The notes: generated from the letters alone by a model not told the origin. Counted from the first letter of the stretch, positions 36,312 through 46,205 are shown. The stretch: 64,000 nucleotides of DNA from Nanobdellota archaeon (GCA_021813435.1 JAKAKR010000004.1:1-64000); one strand, 5' to 3'. Numbers and translations are program-made.

Positions 36312-37801
36312 TCTATATTTGCCCGTTTCTCCATTTGTGCAAGTAATTCGTCAGTTAATACCGCAGCATAATTTTTGCGCGTCAGCGTATCTACGCGCTC
36401 GAATAATGCCTTCAAATCAGCATCATATTCCTTGAATACTGCGCCGGTTCCTAGAATGCCCTTAAATGCTGCATCAAGATGATGCTTATATTCGATACTT
36501 TTATCAATGGCACCGGTTAAGCTTTTCTCCTCTGAAAGCTCTTTCAACGTTTTGTTTGCAAGTATGATGTTGGTGTAAAACCTTGCGGGTTGTGCAAGTT
36601 GTCCGTATCGATATAACTTTTTGTCTGCGGATTCCTCTGTTATTCCTTTTGCCTTTTGGAATTCCCTGAACTTCGATCCGATCCACTGGATTTTTGCGTG
36701 TTCACTCATCATATTCGTTGCAAGTCGCAGTTCTATTCCCTCATGTTCTTCATACTGCATTTGTGTAGGCAGCACGCCCATCGGCTCGCGAATAGGCGTA
36801 TATGCATCTATTTGCATCCAATCATATTCTTGCGCCGGACCATACTTGATCCTATTTGCGTCGATAATTTTTGTTTTAAGCTCTTTTTCATCTTCACCTG
36901 CAATCATAACATTTTTTGGATGAATACCTGCACTCCATGCTCCGAATTCTTTTTCTGCGTCTTTCATAAGCTTGTTTATAGGAGCCAGCAATTCAAATTC
37001 TTTTTCAGTTGCATTAGGGAAATCTTTAAGGATGTTCAATGAATAAAAATTTTCTTGCGCAAACTCTTTGGTCACATTGAATTTTTTTGTTAATCTCTCC
37101 AAATCCGCGGCATCTTTTGCCTCTTTATAGAACCTGAATTGCGGGCGGTTCAGCACTTCTCCTGCGATAGTGTCATATTTTACGCTCATCTCTGCCATAT
37201 TAGAGAATGCATTGTATGCTTTTATCAACGGCGCTTCATCCGCGCCAAATTGTATTGCGATATTGCTGATATATTTTTTAAGGTTCACATCCCCTAAATG
37301 CTCGATGACTATTCCTGCACCGAAATTCTTCAATTCTTCATATTGTGCATTTGGTCCTGTTTCATAAACTTCCGGACATGCAAGCCCTGCTTTCTTCCAT
37401 TCTTGAAGAATAGTTTTTTCGAGAAGATTAGTGATATTATTCTTGTTGTCTTTGAACACATATTTTGCGCGTACTGCTTTATATCCTTCTGGCGCGGGAA
37501 TAAATCTCGGTGCACTTTCTACAATTTTTGCGTTTGTTCTTCCTTCGTCATATTGTTTAGGCGCTGTTAAGCGGTCTATTGTTTGAGACTTAACTCCAAG
37601 CATTACTATTGAACCACCTTGATAGAGCTGTTCTTTTATAGTTGTTTCCGCCTCGTTTTGATACATTACTCTGAGATTTTGCGGAACTCGTTTTAATTCA
37701 GGATTAATAAATGGCGGTATTGTTTCATCTGATGTTATAGACTCATTGCTACTTGCATCTGTTTCTCTATTGTTGTTGCTATCATATTGTAAAAGTCCCA
37801 T
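36275..37801 (-). CDS. Kinase-fold (APH-like) protein lacking the catalytic Asp
   Basis: This 508-aa protein has weak but ordered kinase-fold features. These are YKAVRAKYVFKD (possible nucleotide-binding Lys), LEKTILQEWKKAGLACPEVYE, a hinge-like GIVIEHLGD, then SAGIHPKNVMI and IIDANRIKYGP. In aminoglycoside/choline kinases the catalytic loop is HGDLHPKNV followed by an IID metal site; here HGD is replaced by SAG, while Asn and the later Asp remain. I infer a pseudokinase or strongly diverged kinase. The remaining C-terminal 170 residues are helical. The start at 37801 is the only good ATG at the N-terminus. No homologue is named. Confidence 0.5.
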   Translation of the reverse strand: MGLLQYDSNNNRETDASSNESITSDETIPPFINPELKRVPQNLRVMYQNEAETTIKEQLYQGGSIVMLGVKSQTIDRLTAPKQYDEGRTNAKIVESAPRFIPAPEGYKAVRAKYVFKDNKNNITNLLEKTILQEWKKAGLACPEVYETGPNAQYEELKNFGAGIVIEHLGDVNLKKYISNIAIQFGADEAPLIKAYNAFSNMAEMSVKYDTIAGEVLNRPQFRFYKEAKDAADLERLTKKFNVTKEFAQENFYSLNILKDFPNATEKEFELLAPINKLMKDAEKEFGAWSAGIHPKNVMIAGEDEKELKTKIIDANRIKYGPAQEYDWMQIDAYTPIREPMGVLPTQMQYEEHEGIELRLATNMMSEHAKIQWIGSKFREFQKAKGITEESADKKLYRYGQLAQPARFYTNIILANKTLKELSEEKSLTGAIDKSIEYKHHLDAAFKGILGTGAVFKEYDADLKALFERVDTLTRKNYAAVLTDELLAQMEKRANIDYIPEGAENVFV

Positions 37802-37944
37802 ATATCCTTCTGAGACGCTACCATTTATAAACTTTACGCTTTTTTACTACTTATAAGTGACGCCATATAGCGAAGCTGTCATTCCGTGAAATTTCCGCTT
37901 TTTACGCCGCAATATTTATGAAGAACTTAGGCGTGTCCCATCAT

Positions 37945-38622
37945 ATGAAACATTATAGTATCATACTTGCTTTTGCATTGCTCTTTGCTAGCACAAATGC
38001 TCTTGCCTGGTCCTCACAAACACATATCTGGATCTGTAGTCATGCAGGACTTTCAGGGCTGGATTGTGCAAATGCAGATATACCTGCTGTGCAGAAGAAT
38101 TATTCTGGATTAGGATCAGTCAATCATCATTGCGCAGATAATGCAACAGACTGCGCTGCACGAAAGACTGCATTAAAATTTCAATTGATGAACAGCACAG
38201 ATAAGACCATAACCGACGGGTTTGCAGCGCACCTGTACGCTGATTCCCTGACGCCAGCGCATTGGTACTCGCTTGATTATTATTCCTGCCATAAGATATT
38301 CGAGGATAAGGTCGAAGAAGAATTGAAGAGTGCAGGAGATACACGATACGAATTATTTGGCCAGCAGCTGAGCGATTCTACGCAATGGTCTCTTACGATT
38401 GAATGTGCAGACAATAAAGGAATAACTCGAGAACTGTCAGCAAGCAATGTGTATATGGATGGTGTTGTCAAGTATGTTGCAGAGAAGATGGGATCGACAC
38501 CTCAAAAAGAACAGCCTAAAACTATCGATCTGACGCCGATACTTGTTGCTGTTGTCGCGATTGCAATACTGCTTCTTATTCTGTTGATTGTTTTTGGGAA
38601 AAAAGTAGTGAGGAAGAGATAA
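37945..38622 (+). CDS. Secreted zinc phospholipase C / S1-P1 nuclease-like protein with membrane anchor
   Basis: This protein of about 225 aa has a signal peptide ending ALA before Trp22, so the mature N-terminus would be WSSQTH, as in zinc-dependent phospholipase C and S1/P1 nucleases, where the first residue binds zinc. Other expected metal ligands are in VNHHCAD and AAHLYADSLTPAHW. A C-terminal transmembrane helix (about 196-217) and a basic tail anchor it. It would face outward. The ATG at 37945 is supported by CAATATTTATG about 30 nt upstream. Substrate unknown. Confidence 0.7.
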   Translation: MKHYSIILAFALLFASTNALAWSSQTHIWICSHAGLSGLDCANADIPAVQKNYSGLGSVNHHCADNATDCAARKTALKFQLMNSTDKTITDGFAAHLYADSLTPAHWYSLDYYSCHKIFEDKVEEELKSAGDTRYELFGQQLSDSTQWSLTIECADNKGITRELSASNVYMDGVVKYVAEKMGSTPQKEQPKTIDLTPILVAVVAIAILLLILLIVFGKKVVRKR

Positions 38623-38692
38623 TTCAAGATACTATTTTTTTCAAATAATTTATATAGTATTGCCTTCCCTAAGGAATATTGCCCCTGGCGCT

Positions 38693-39190
38693 TCAGGAAT
38701 TATTCTCAGGAAGAATATACTGTTCTAAATGTTTATACTGTAATACGCGCTTAAGACTCCAATCAGCAATAACTTCTACCCTGTTGCGGATGGTGTTTTG
38801 CTCTTTTTCAGTTTTTCTTATAAGTATTAGTGGCAACATGGATTCTATGTTGCTCTTTCTCCCTACGTAAATTCGGTAGTTATCGTCAAACCATTCATAA
38901 AGATCTAAGATATCCAAATTAATAATTTTTTCTTCAGGGACACCATAATCTTTGCGAAGTTCGTAGTTCATCCACTCTTCCATCACAAAAATTCTATTAG
39001 CGATATCAAACATTTCCCTGGTGGCTTGCTTAGGAATATGCCCAAAAGATTTCTTTGGATCACTCACCCGTAATCCAGCACTCTCAATCTTTGCACAAAT
39101 TCCTTTATCTTTCAGTAAATCACTAAAATAATTTGCGCAACAAACACTTCGCATCTTATTGGATCTACATACGAATAGATACGTGTTCAT
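38693..39190 (-). CDS. Low-molecular-weight protein-tyrosine-phosphatase-like protein
   Basis: This 165-aa protein has the phosphate loop C8-RSNKM-R14-S near the N-terminus (VCRSNKMRS), the C-x5-R signature. The typical general-acid DP pair is not obvious; the corresponding segment reads NLDILDLYEWFDD. It resembles the small COG4551 family. CAGTTTATAAAATT lies about 25 nt upstream of the ATG. Whether it acts on phosphotyrosine is unknown. Confidence 0.7.
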   Translation of the reverse strand: MNTYLFVCRSNKMRSVCCANYFSDLLKDKGICAKIESAGLRVSDPKKSFGHIPKQATREMFDIANRIFVMEEWMNYELRKDYGVPEEKIINLDILDLYEWFDDNYRIYVGRKSNIESMLPLILIRKTEKEQNTIRNRVEVIADWSLKRVLQYKHLEQYILPENNS

Positions 39191-39247
39191 GAATAGGAGA
39201 AATTATTCACAGTTTATAAAATTTGCTCCATTATATAGTGGTTAATC

Positions 39248-40291
39248 TTATTTCTTTATCTTCCCAAATGTCGCTGCAACAAGCAATGGAAACACCAGCG
39301 TCGCTTCAGCCCGTACTTTTACGTTCGGTGCATTGACCTTTAATTTCGCCCAGGTCATTGCCTCCTGCGGATTTCCTCCAGAGTCTGAGGCATCATATTC
39401 CTGCGCTGTCGTGATATAGACTGCGTAATCAAGCCCGTCACGGTAGATGTTTGCGTTCAGGATATAATGCTTTGACACCCCTCCGCCGAGGATGATGGCG
39501 CCGGTCTTCTCGCAGGAGAGGACAAGATCAATAATTTTCTTCTGGTCCCCAACGATATCAAGATATACATCGCCATGCTTTACCCGTTCTGCGTAGAGGA
39601 AATTGCCGATGGTTCCGTCAGTGAGTGCAGGGCAAAAGATTGGGATATCATTCTTGTATGCCCAGTATACAATGGATTCTTCGCGGCGTTCCTTTTCGAG
39701 TGTTTCCATCTCCCTGCCGAGCGCATTGATCAATTCTGATGGCGTGAACGGCCTGCCGTGCTCTTTCTGTTTTTCATGGAATGTATCGAAGAATGGGTCA
39801 GTGAATTTTTCAAAGTAGAGGTAGCGGTCGAATGGTGCAAAGATGTTGCCGATGCGCCCGACACCTTTATCGAGCAGTGTCCGTCCCGGGATGTCGAATG
39901 TTCCGATCACAAAGGGTCTGAGTGATTTCATGATATCCTCTTCAATTCCTCCTGCAGATATTGCCAGCGCATGAACCATCTTGTGCTTGACGAGGAATCT
40001 GATGATGTCGCGATTGCCTGAACTTACCATGCTTGACGTCGCAGAAAGGAATATGAATGCCTGATCCTTGATCATCTGGTTTGTGATATCGATCGCAAGC
40101 GCAAGGTTGGTCCCTTGGATACCTGCGGACTTGAAGGAATCGATGAATTTGTCGAAATCAAATGGTTGGTCAAAATCATACCCGCGAATTTCCGGAAATC
40201 CTTCAAGCGTCTCATACTTGCGCATCTTTTGGATCTCTTCAGCAGAGTATCCCTGGCTTGTCTTATAGAGGTCTTCGTTTGTTTCAGTCAT
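39248..40291 (-). CDS. dhs: Deoxyhypusine synthase
   Basis: This 347-aa enzyme transfers the aminobutyl group of spermidine to a lysine of aIF5A, using NAD. Recognisable parts are TSSMVSSGNRDIIRFL (NAD site), SAGGIEEDIMK, the active-site region GGGVSKHY, and the C-terminal QEYDASDSGGNPQEAMTWAK. Length fits the family. GGTGATGAT precedes the ATG. The gene opens leftward away from a long repeat-rich spacer. Confidence 0.93.
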   Translation of the reverse strand: MTETNEDLYKTSQGYSAEEIQKMRKYETLEGFPEIRGYDFDQPFDFDKFIDSFKSAGIQGTNLALAIDITNQMIKDQAFIFLSATSSMVSSGNRDIIRFLVKHKMVHALAISAGGIEEDIMKSLRPFVIGTFDIPGRTLLDKGVGRIGNIFAPFDRYLYFEKFTDPFFDTFHEKQKEHGRPFTPSELINALGREMETLEKERREESIVYWAYKNDIPIFCPALTDGTIGNFLYAERVKHGDVYLDIVGDQKKIIDLVLSCEKTGAIILGGGVSKHYILNANIYRDGLDYAVYITTAQEYDASDSGGNPQEAMTWAKLKVNAPNVKVRAEATLVFPLLVAATFGKIKK

Positions 40292-40367
40292 ATCATCACC
40301 GTTGTTTTTGTTTTAGTAATCGTATTCATTGCACTTGACGCCTAGCGAACCTTCAGATTTATGAAGT

Positions 40368-40456
40368 GATTGCAAATAACTCGAATCACCACTTATGAAC
40401 AATGCGATGTCATAAAAATCTACGATTTTTAGGATGCTAAAATTCGTACGAATTTT
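40368..40456 (+). repeat. Composite dispersed repeat with two hairpins
   Basis: GATTGCAAATAACTCG (40368-40383) and GCGATGT (40404-40410) recur at the window start with identical 20-nt spacing. From 40406 the sequence GATGTCATAAAAAT, a hairpin, ATTTTTAGGATGC and a second hairpin recur on the minus strand at the GAPDH stop. The second hairpin here is the perfect 18-bp palindrome AAAATTCGTACGAATTTT (40439-40456). Confidence 0.55.
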
Positions 40457-40614
40457 TTCATGAGCGCGTCAAGTGCCAGCGTGCCAAACGCAAACAATCA
40501 AAGAAAAAAAGTAGCAATAAGTCTGGATATATCTAATAGAATCTGAAATGACAATAGGAACTGTATATGAATGTTTGCAGCATACTTAGGGGAATAGAAT
40601 TGGTTTTTTAAAGG

Positions 40615-40793
40615 TAATCCTTTTCGGCGGCGTCTTTCAAAATCTTTTCTTTTTGCCATGTTTCGCTCACGTTATATGTTTATTGATATGCAAATTCCCT
40701 CTTGTAATATTCCTTTGCAATCGTTGATGTGTTAAATTTTCGCTCACTTTTGCATGGCAAAAACAGCTTTTTGAACGGAGCCTAATCCTTTTC
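40615..40793. mobile_element. 157-bp MITE-like element with an 11-bp target duplication
   Basis: The element 40626-40782 is flanked by TAATCCTTTTC on both sides (40615-40625, 40783-40793). Its ends are imperfect inverted repeats: GGC, CGT, TTCAAAA and TTTTTGCCATG occur in the same order from both ends, the last as a perfect 11-bp inverted pair (40650-40660, 40753-40763). No ORF is inside. The copy sits just upstream of the promoter of the 169-aa gene. The right-end sequence is shared with the element at the window start. Confidence 0.65.
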
Positions 40794-40861
40794 ATAATCT
40801 TTATAAACATTCCTTGGTTCTCAGAATCATAACAACGTAATAGCATATGTGAGGTACTACT

Positions 40862-41371
40862 ATGGTAACTGTCGGTCTTAATTTCACTAAAGTCGTTGCA
40901 GAGCGTAAGACTGCGCCGCAACAGAATGTCAATGTAAATACCAGTGTAAATGTCATCACAGTCACCGAGTCAAGCCTTGCGGATCCTAAAAAGACGCTAC
41001 TCAAATTCGGATTTTCATTCGGTTGCAATTATGATCCTGACATCGGAAAGATAACTCTTGATGGCGAACTTCTCGAGATCTATGATCATGATGTCGCAAA
41101 AAAAATTCTTGCAGGATGGGATTCAGACAAAAATCTTCCTGCTGACATGGTGAACCCGATCATCAATACGATTCTTGCACGCTCCAACATTGAGGCGCTC
41201 ATCATCAGTCGTGAAGTAGGGCTTCCTGCGCCATTCGCATTGCCCCGATTCGAGGTCCAGGCAAAGGCTCCTGCAAATGCCGGACCCACACTTAAAGTTG
41301 AGGCAATCAAGAAAACAGGCACTGCCGATTCAAAACCTGAGCCGAAAAAAGAAGAGAAAAAGAAGAAATAA
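40862..41371 (+). CDS. Conserved archaeal hypothetical protein with a Lys-rich tail
   Basis: This 169-aa protein has a beta-rich N-terminus (VTVGLNFTKVVAERK, NVNTSVNVITV), a central segment with FGFSFGCNYDPDIGKITLDGE, then helices with NTILARSNIEALIISREVGLPAPFALPRF. It ends in a Lys-rich tail (KKEEKKKK). From memory, similar proteins occur in DPANN archaea without assigned function; the fold loosely recalls SecB-like beta sheets. The ATG at 40862 lies about 55 nt after the CTTTATAAAC box. Confidence 0.7.
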   Translation: MVTVGLNFTKVVAERKTAPQQNVNVNTSVNVITVTESSLADPKKTLLKFGFSFGCNYDPDIGKITLDGELLEIYDHDVAKKILAGWDSDKNLPADMVNPIINTILARSNIEALIISREVGLPAPFALPRFEVQAKAPANAGPTLKVEAIKKTGTADSKPEPKKEEKKKK

Positions 41372-41540
41372 CACCAAAATAACATATCACGCCCAACACC
41401 TTTTTTCGTCTAATTTATCCTCATTTTTTCTTTTTATGTCTTATTATGTCCTTATTTTAAAATCATAAAATTTATATTGCACATTCAACTCATGTTCATT
41501 AGCGTACTATGCTACCACAGTTGATGTTAGGGTGAATCAT

Positions 41541-43889
41541 ATGACGGGTAAAGACATTATAAAACTTAAGGTCGCTGAAGCTATCCAGGATGATGTCAAT
41601 AAGGGCATTGTCAAGATTGATTCTAATTATATGAAACAGATCAATATCCGCTCAGGTGATGTTGTTGAGATCCAGGGCGGCAGAAAGACTGTGGCGATCG
41701 CTGATCGCGCATACCCTGGCGATATGGGACTCAACATCATCCGCATGGACGGTCTTATTCGCAGGAATGCAAAGACCGGAATCGGTGAAGTCGTCACCAT
41801 CAAAAAAGCTGCAGTCAAGGAAGCAAAAAAAGTGACTATCGCGCCAGCACGCGAAGGAATCCTTGTGCGCGCAAATCCTATCATTTTCAAACAGGGTCTA
41901 CTCGGTCGCGCAGTCAATAAAGGAGATATTGTAGCGCTTGGCGGGACACGCACAAGACGCAGTACCATGTCCCAGAATCCGTTCTTTGATGATATCTTCA
42001 GCTTTCCCAATGAAGATGCACTTATGGGTTTTGGTTTCGGTGACCTGAAATTCATGATTGTTGATGTGAATCCAGCTAAAGAAGCAGTCATCATCACCGA
42101 GGCGACAGAAGTCATCTTCAATCCTGAGGCAGTAACTGAAGTCAAGGAAGATAAACTGCCTGATGTATCCTACGAAGATATTGGCGGGCTTGACGAAGAG
42201 TTGAAAAAAATCCGTGAAATGGTCGAGCTTCCCCTCAAGCATCCTGAGATCTTTGAGCGTTTGGGAATCGAGCCGCCGAAAGGAGTCCTCTTGCATGGCC
42301 CTCCCGGTACTGGTAAGACATTGCTTGCAAAAGCAGTCGCGAATGAGACACAATCAAACTTTACAGTCATCAATGGCCCAGAGATCATGAGCAAGTATTA
42401 CGGGCAATCCGAAGAAAATCTGCGTAAGAAATTTGAAGAAGCAGAAAAAAACGCTCCGGCAATCATTTTCATCGATGAGATTGATGCGATCGCATCCAAG
42501 CGTGAAGAGACCCATGGCGAAGTTGAGAAACGTGTTGTCGCACAATTGCTTGCAATCATGGACGGATTGAAATCTCGTGGACGAGTAATCGTCATCGCTG
42601 CTTCAAACATCCCGAATGCGCTTGACCCTGCGCTACGCAGGCCCGGCAGGTTTGATCGCGAGATAGAGATTGGAGTCCCGCGCAAAGAGGGAAGACTTGC
42701 AGTACTCAAGATCCACACGCGTGGAATGCCGCTGCTCACCAAGGACAACCTGAAGGATTTAAGGGAGCGTGATAAGGAACTCGACGAAAAAAAGATTGTC
42801 GATCTTGACCGGCTTGCAGAGATCACTTATGGATTTGTCGGCGCAGATCTTGCCGCACTTTCCAAAGAGGCTGCAATGGTGGTATTGCGCAAAGTCCTTT
42901 CAGACATGCAGCTCCAGAATGATGAACCACTCTCTGAAGAGATTCTCGAAAAATTAGTCATTACCAATGATGATTTTTATGAAGCATTAAAGACAGTGCG
43001 TCCATCTGCACTGCGCGAAGTCCTCATCGAAAAACCCACAACCAAGTGGGATGATGTCGGTGGGCTCACGGATGCAAAACAGGAATTACAGGAAGCTGTG
43101 GAATGGCCGCTTCAGAACAGGGGCGCATTCACGCGGCTTGGCATAAAGCCGCCAGTCGGAGTATTGCTCTACGGTCCGCCGGGAACCGGTAAGACGCTTC
43201 TTGCAAAGGCAGTCGCGAACGAATCAAAAGCAAATTTTATCCTGGTGAATGGCCCTGAACTCATGTCAAAATGGGTTGGGGAGTCAGAAAAAGCAGTCAG
43301 GAAAATTTTTGAGAAGGCGCGACAGGCAAGCCCCTCAATCGTATTCTTCGATGAGATTGACTCGATTGTCCCCAAGCGTGGCGGCGGCAATGGCGACAGC
43401 CAGGTGACTGAACGCGTGGTTAACCAGCTCCTCACTGAAATGAATGGATTGCAGGAGATGAAGGATGTGGTGGTCATCGGCGCAACCAACAGGCCTGACC
43501 TTCTGGATTCAGCACTCCTGCGCCCTGGACGATTCGATCGCCTGGTGCTTGTCGGTGTTCCTGATGCAAAGGCACGCAAGGAAATATTCAAGGTGCATAT
43601 CAAGGATATGCCGACTGCAAAAGATTTCAAGATTGATGAACTCATCTCAAAATCTGAAGGATATGTGGGCGCAGATATTGAGGCAGTCTGCAGGGAGGCT
43701 GCAATGCTTGCACTGCGCGATGACATGAATGTCAAGGATGTCAAGATGAAATACTTCCTTGAGGCATTAAAGAAGGTCAAGCCATCAACATCCAAGGAAA
43801 TCGAGACCATGTATGCCGAGTTCCAGAATCAGTTCAGAAAGACCCGCTCTGAAGAGATGAAAAAAGACATGCCGAATTATTTCGGGTAA
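41541..43889 (+). CDS. cdc48: Cdc48/VAT-type AAA+ ATPase
   Basis: This 782-aa hexameric unfoldase has an N domain (about 1-185) with double-psi barrel features such as [17 protein letters not shown]. Two AAA domains follow, each with GPPGTGKT (about residues 252 and 544), Walker B ([18 protein letters not shown]) and arginine-finger regions ([18 protein letters not shown]). It extracts and unfolds substrates, probably feeding the proteasome or other proteases. GGTGA lies 6 nt before ATG 41541; an in-frame GTG at 41532 is less likely. The C-terminus ends MPNYFG. Confidence 0.95.
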   Translation: MTGKDIIKLKVAEAIQDDVNKGIVKIDSNYMKQINIRSGDVVEIQGGRKTVAIADRAYPGDMGLNIIRMDGLIRRNAKTGIGEVVTIKKAAVKEAKKVTIAPAREGILVRANPIIFKQGLLGRAVNKGDIVALGGTRTRRSTMSQNPFFDDIFSFPNEDALMGFGFGDLKFMIVDVNPAKEAVIITEATEVIFNPEAVTEVKEDKLPDVSYEDIGGLDEELKKIREMVELPLKHPEIFERLGIEPPKGVLLHGPPGTGKTLLAKAVANETQSNFTVINGPEIMSKYYGQSEENLRKKFEEAEKNAPAIIFIDEIDAIASKREETHGEVEKRVVAQLLAIMDGLKSRGRVIVIAASNIPNALDPALRRPGRFDREIEIGVPRKEGRLAVLKIHTRGMPLLTKDNLKDLRERDKELDEKKIVDLDRLAEITYGFVGADLAALSKEAAMVVLRKVLSDMQLQNDEPLSEEILEKLVITNDDFYEALKTVRPSALREVLIEKPTTKWDDVGGLTDAKQELQEAVEWPLQNRGAFTRLGIKPPVGVLLYGPPGTGKTLLAKAVANESKANFILVNGPELMSKWVGESEKAVRKIFEKARQASPSIVFFDEIDSIVPKRGGGNGDSQVTERVVNQLLTEMNGLQEMKDVVVIGATNRPDLLDSALLRPGRFDRLVLVGVPDAKARKEIFKVHIKDMPTAKDFKIDELISKSEGYVGADIEAVCREAAMLALRDDMNVKDVKMKYFLEALKKVKPSTSKEIETMYAEFQNQFRKTRSEEMKKDMPNYFG

Positions 43890-43992
43890 ACTTTTGTCTG
43901 GATGATGTTTGATGACTCACTTTATAGTTTAGGATAAAACACTATAATCTTCGGATGGCAGACCGCGGCAGGAATGGCAGTTCCCGGTGCAA

Positions 43993-44802
43993 TCACATGT
44001 CATACGGTTTTGCATTCTTGTAGGGTCTCTGGATCTGTTCAATGCTCTTGAAAGAATGGGGATTTTTTGTTTCTGTCATACCAATAATGTATCGGTTCCC
44101 CACCATGTTTGTCTCGACAAGCGTGTACTGTTTGTCATGGATATGGAATCGGGTATTGTTCTCATTCGGGAAGTTACCCGGCACTGCAATCTGGATATGA
44201 CTCTTGTAATAGACGAGAAATAAGTCAGGATCGATTTGCATTGCAAGTGAGGCGAAAAGTGTACTCTTGCCACTGCAGTCTGATTTCTTGTCTGTTATGA
44301 TGCTATATGCAGTACGCAATTCGTCATCGTCATGATCATAGGACGTATCAAACGTCACTGTGCCACTCACGTAATCAAGCAGTGCCTGTAATTTCTCCTC
44401 TTTTGATCGGGCATTTCTCGTAAGGTGCTTCACCAATCTTTCAAGTAGCGAGTCCTTTCCTGCAACCCAGAGCGCATGATTTGCAGAATGCGTCATGTTA
44501 AGTTCATCAAAATAATAATTGTAATATCCTTGGCGTTCAACTGCGCGTTCAGCAATTGCTTCATGCGTAATGGCGTGCATCAGGGATGGATCGATGGCAT
44601 CTATACGCGCGGCGAAAACTGCATCGCGGTAACTGCTGTTTTCTACACGCATCTCCTTTTTTTGTTGTCGCATTGCGGCGTGTGTATGCTCTTGCGCCGG
44701 ATCGCGTGGTAACGATGTATTGCATGAATACAGGATTCCAGAAATAGCAACCGCGGAAAACGCATGACTTAATGAATGTAATCTCCAAAAACCACCACGC
44801 AT
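43993..44802 (-). CDS. Transglutaminase-like lipoprotein
   Basis: This protein of about 269 aa has an N-terminal signal with lipobox-like ILYSC. The C-terminal half fits the transglutaminase/protease-like fold: KSDCSGKSTLFASL supplies the catalytic Cys, KSHIQIAVPG the His, and YTLVETN the acidic residue region. It would be membrane-anchored and act outside the cell as a peptidase or crosslinker. ATG 44802 follows a GGAAATGGTG stretch, and a CTTTAAATAAG box lies upstream. Confidence 0.75.
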   Translation of the reverse strand: MRGGFWRLHSLSHAFSAVAISGILYSCNTSLPRDPAQEHTHAAMRQQKKEMRVENSSYRDAVFAARIDAIDPSLMHAITHEAIAERAVERQGYYNYYFDELNMTHSANHALWVAGKDSLLERLVKHLTRNARSKEEKLQALLDYVSGTVTFDTSYDHDDDELRTAYSIITDKKSDCSGKSTLFASLAMQIDPDLFLVYYKSHIQIAVPGNFPNENNTRFHIHDKQYTLVETNMVGNRYIIGMTETKNPHSFKSIEQIQRPYKNAKPYDM

Positions 44803-44919
44803 CACCATTTCCTGAAAACACTCTTATTTAAAGTTTATTTTTTTAAGTGTTTGGCATCGCTGTTGTCGGTTGCTGTCGTTGAGTAAACTTTATAATATCT
44901 TCCTCATTGTAGTGCATTG

Positions 44920-46194
44920 ATGCAACACGTCAAACTCCATCTCGATCATGAGATTCTCGAAGGACTCCTCGTCAAGGAAGATGAGAAACATATCACGATA
45001 AAACTCTCCAGCGGATATAATGTCGGTGTTGCAAAACATGCAGTCAAACAAACAGAAGTGATCGGCGAGCACCAGCCTCTGATCGCCGAGAAAAAGCCTG
45101 CACTCCATCAGGACAAGCATTTGCCGCAGGTTCTTATCCTGCACACAGGCGGAACCATTGCTTCAAAGGTCGATTATGCGACAGGCGCAGTAACGCCGCG
45201 ATTCGATCCTGAGGAATTGCTCAGTCTCTTTCCGGAAATAAAAGATATTGCTGCAATCGAGAGCAGACTGTTCCGGAACATGGCAAGCGATGATATGCGC
45301 TTTAGCCATTATAATCTCATTGCGCACGAAATCAAAAAAGAATTAGGACAGCACCCGCAACTCAAGGGTATTATCATTACCCAAGGGACTGACACTATTC
45401 ATTATACTGCAGCAGCATTAGGATTCATCTTCGAGCATCTTCCTATCCCTGTTGTTATTGTCGGCTCGCAGCGCAGCAGTGACCGCGGATCAAGCGATGC
45501 TGCAATCAATCTCATCAGTGCAGTATCATTTATTGCAAACACCTCACTCTCCGGAGTCTTTATTTGCATGCATGAATCAATGAGTGATGATGCGTGCAGC
45601 ATTATCGGAGGGTTTAATGCAAAAAAACTGCATTCCTCGCGCAGGGATGCATTCAAGCCAGTGAACCGCGCGGCAATTGCGCGCATCAATTATCCTACTC
45701 GAGAGATTGCATACCTTGCAGAATATCCGCAGACTGTGCTGAACAGTCCGGGAACATTGACGCTTCATCTCTTTGATGAGCAGTTGAAGATCGGAATCAT
45801 CATCAGCCATCCTAATATGTTTGCAGCAGAGATCGAGCCATTCCTGAAAGGATTTGATGGCGCAGTGCTCGAAGGGACTGGTCTGTGCCATTTTCCGATC
45901 AATGAGATTGATGAATTCACGACAGAACATACAAAAATCAGGGGCGCGCTTGCGGCGCTTGCAAAAAAGATCCCTGTGGTCATGAGCCTGCAGACTGTTG
46001 CCGGAAGCGTAAACATGAATGTCTATCGACCCGGCAGGGCGCTTATTGAGATGGGAATCATCGGAAACCACAGCTCGCTCATCACAGAGACTGCATTCAT
46101 CAAACTTGCATGGCTTCTCTCCCAAAAGCTTGACCCGCAGGAATATTTCATGAAGGATCTGCGGGGTGAATTTGCAGGATCCAGCGCTGAGTAA
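44920..46194 (+). CDS. gatD: Glu-tRNA(Gln) amidotransferase subunit D
   Basis: This protein of about 424 aa is the asparaginase-like subunit that releases ammonia from glutamine or asparagine for GatE, forming Gln-tRNA(Gln). An N-terminal beta domain (about 1-65) is followed by the type I asparaginase fold with HTGGTIAS (first catalytic Thr) and ITQGTDTIHYT (second Thr and Asp). The ATG at 44920 lies about 26 nt after ACTTTATAATAT, so the mRNA is leaderless. GatE is encoded 5 kb away at 51364. Confidence 0.94.
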   Translation: MQHVKLHLDHEILEGLLVKEDEKHITIKLSSGYNVGVAKHAVKQTEVIGEHQPLIAEKKPALHQDKHLPQVLILHTGGTIASKVDYATGAVTPRFDPEELLSLFPEIKDIAAIESRLFRNMASDDMRFSHYNLIAHEIKKELGQHPQLKGIIITQGTDTIHYTAAALGFIFEHLPIPVVIVGSQRSSDRGSSDAAINLISAVSFIANTSLSGVFICMHESMSDDACSIIGGFNAKKLHSSRRDAFKPVNRAAIARINYPTREIAYLAEYPQTVLNSPGTLTLHLFDEQLKIGIIISHPNMFAAEIEPFLKGFDGAVLEGTGLCHFPINEIDEFTTEHTKIRGALAALAKKIPVVMSLQTVAGSVNMNVYRPGRALIEMGIIGNHSSLITETAFIKLAWLLSQKLDPQEYFMKDLRGEFAGSSAE

Positions 46195-46205
46195 GTGCTC
46201 ACGCA

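Larger units (their letters stand above)
40292..40861. other. 570-bp non-coding, repeat-rich spacer
   Basis: This stretch between deoxyhypusine synthase and the 169-aa gene has no credible ORF. It contains a string shared with the window start (40368-40410), the double-hairpin repeat (40406-40456), and a MITE-like element with target duplications (40615-40793). It ends in the CTTTATAAAC promoter of the plus-strand gene (40798-40809). Nothing else recognisable was seen. Confidence 0.7.

Noticed and set aside
41532..41540. GTG start at 41532 for cdc48
   Set aside because: This GTG is part of the GGTGA ribosome site for ATG 41541.
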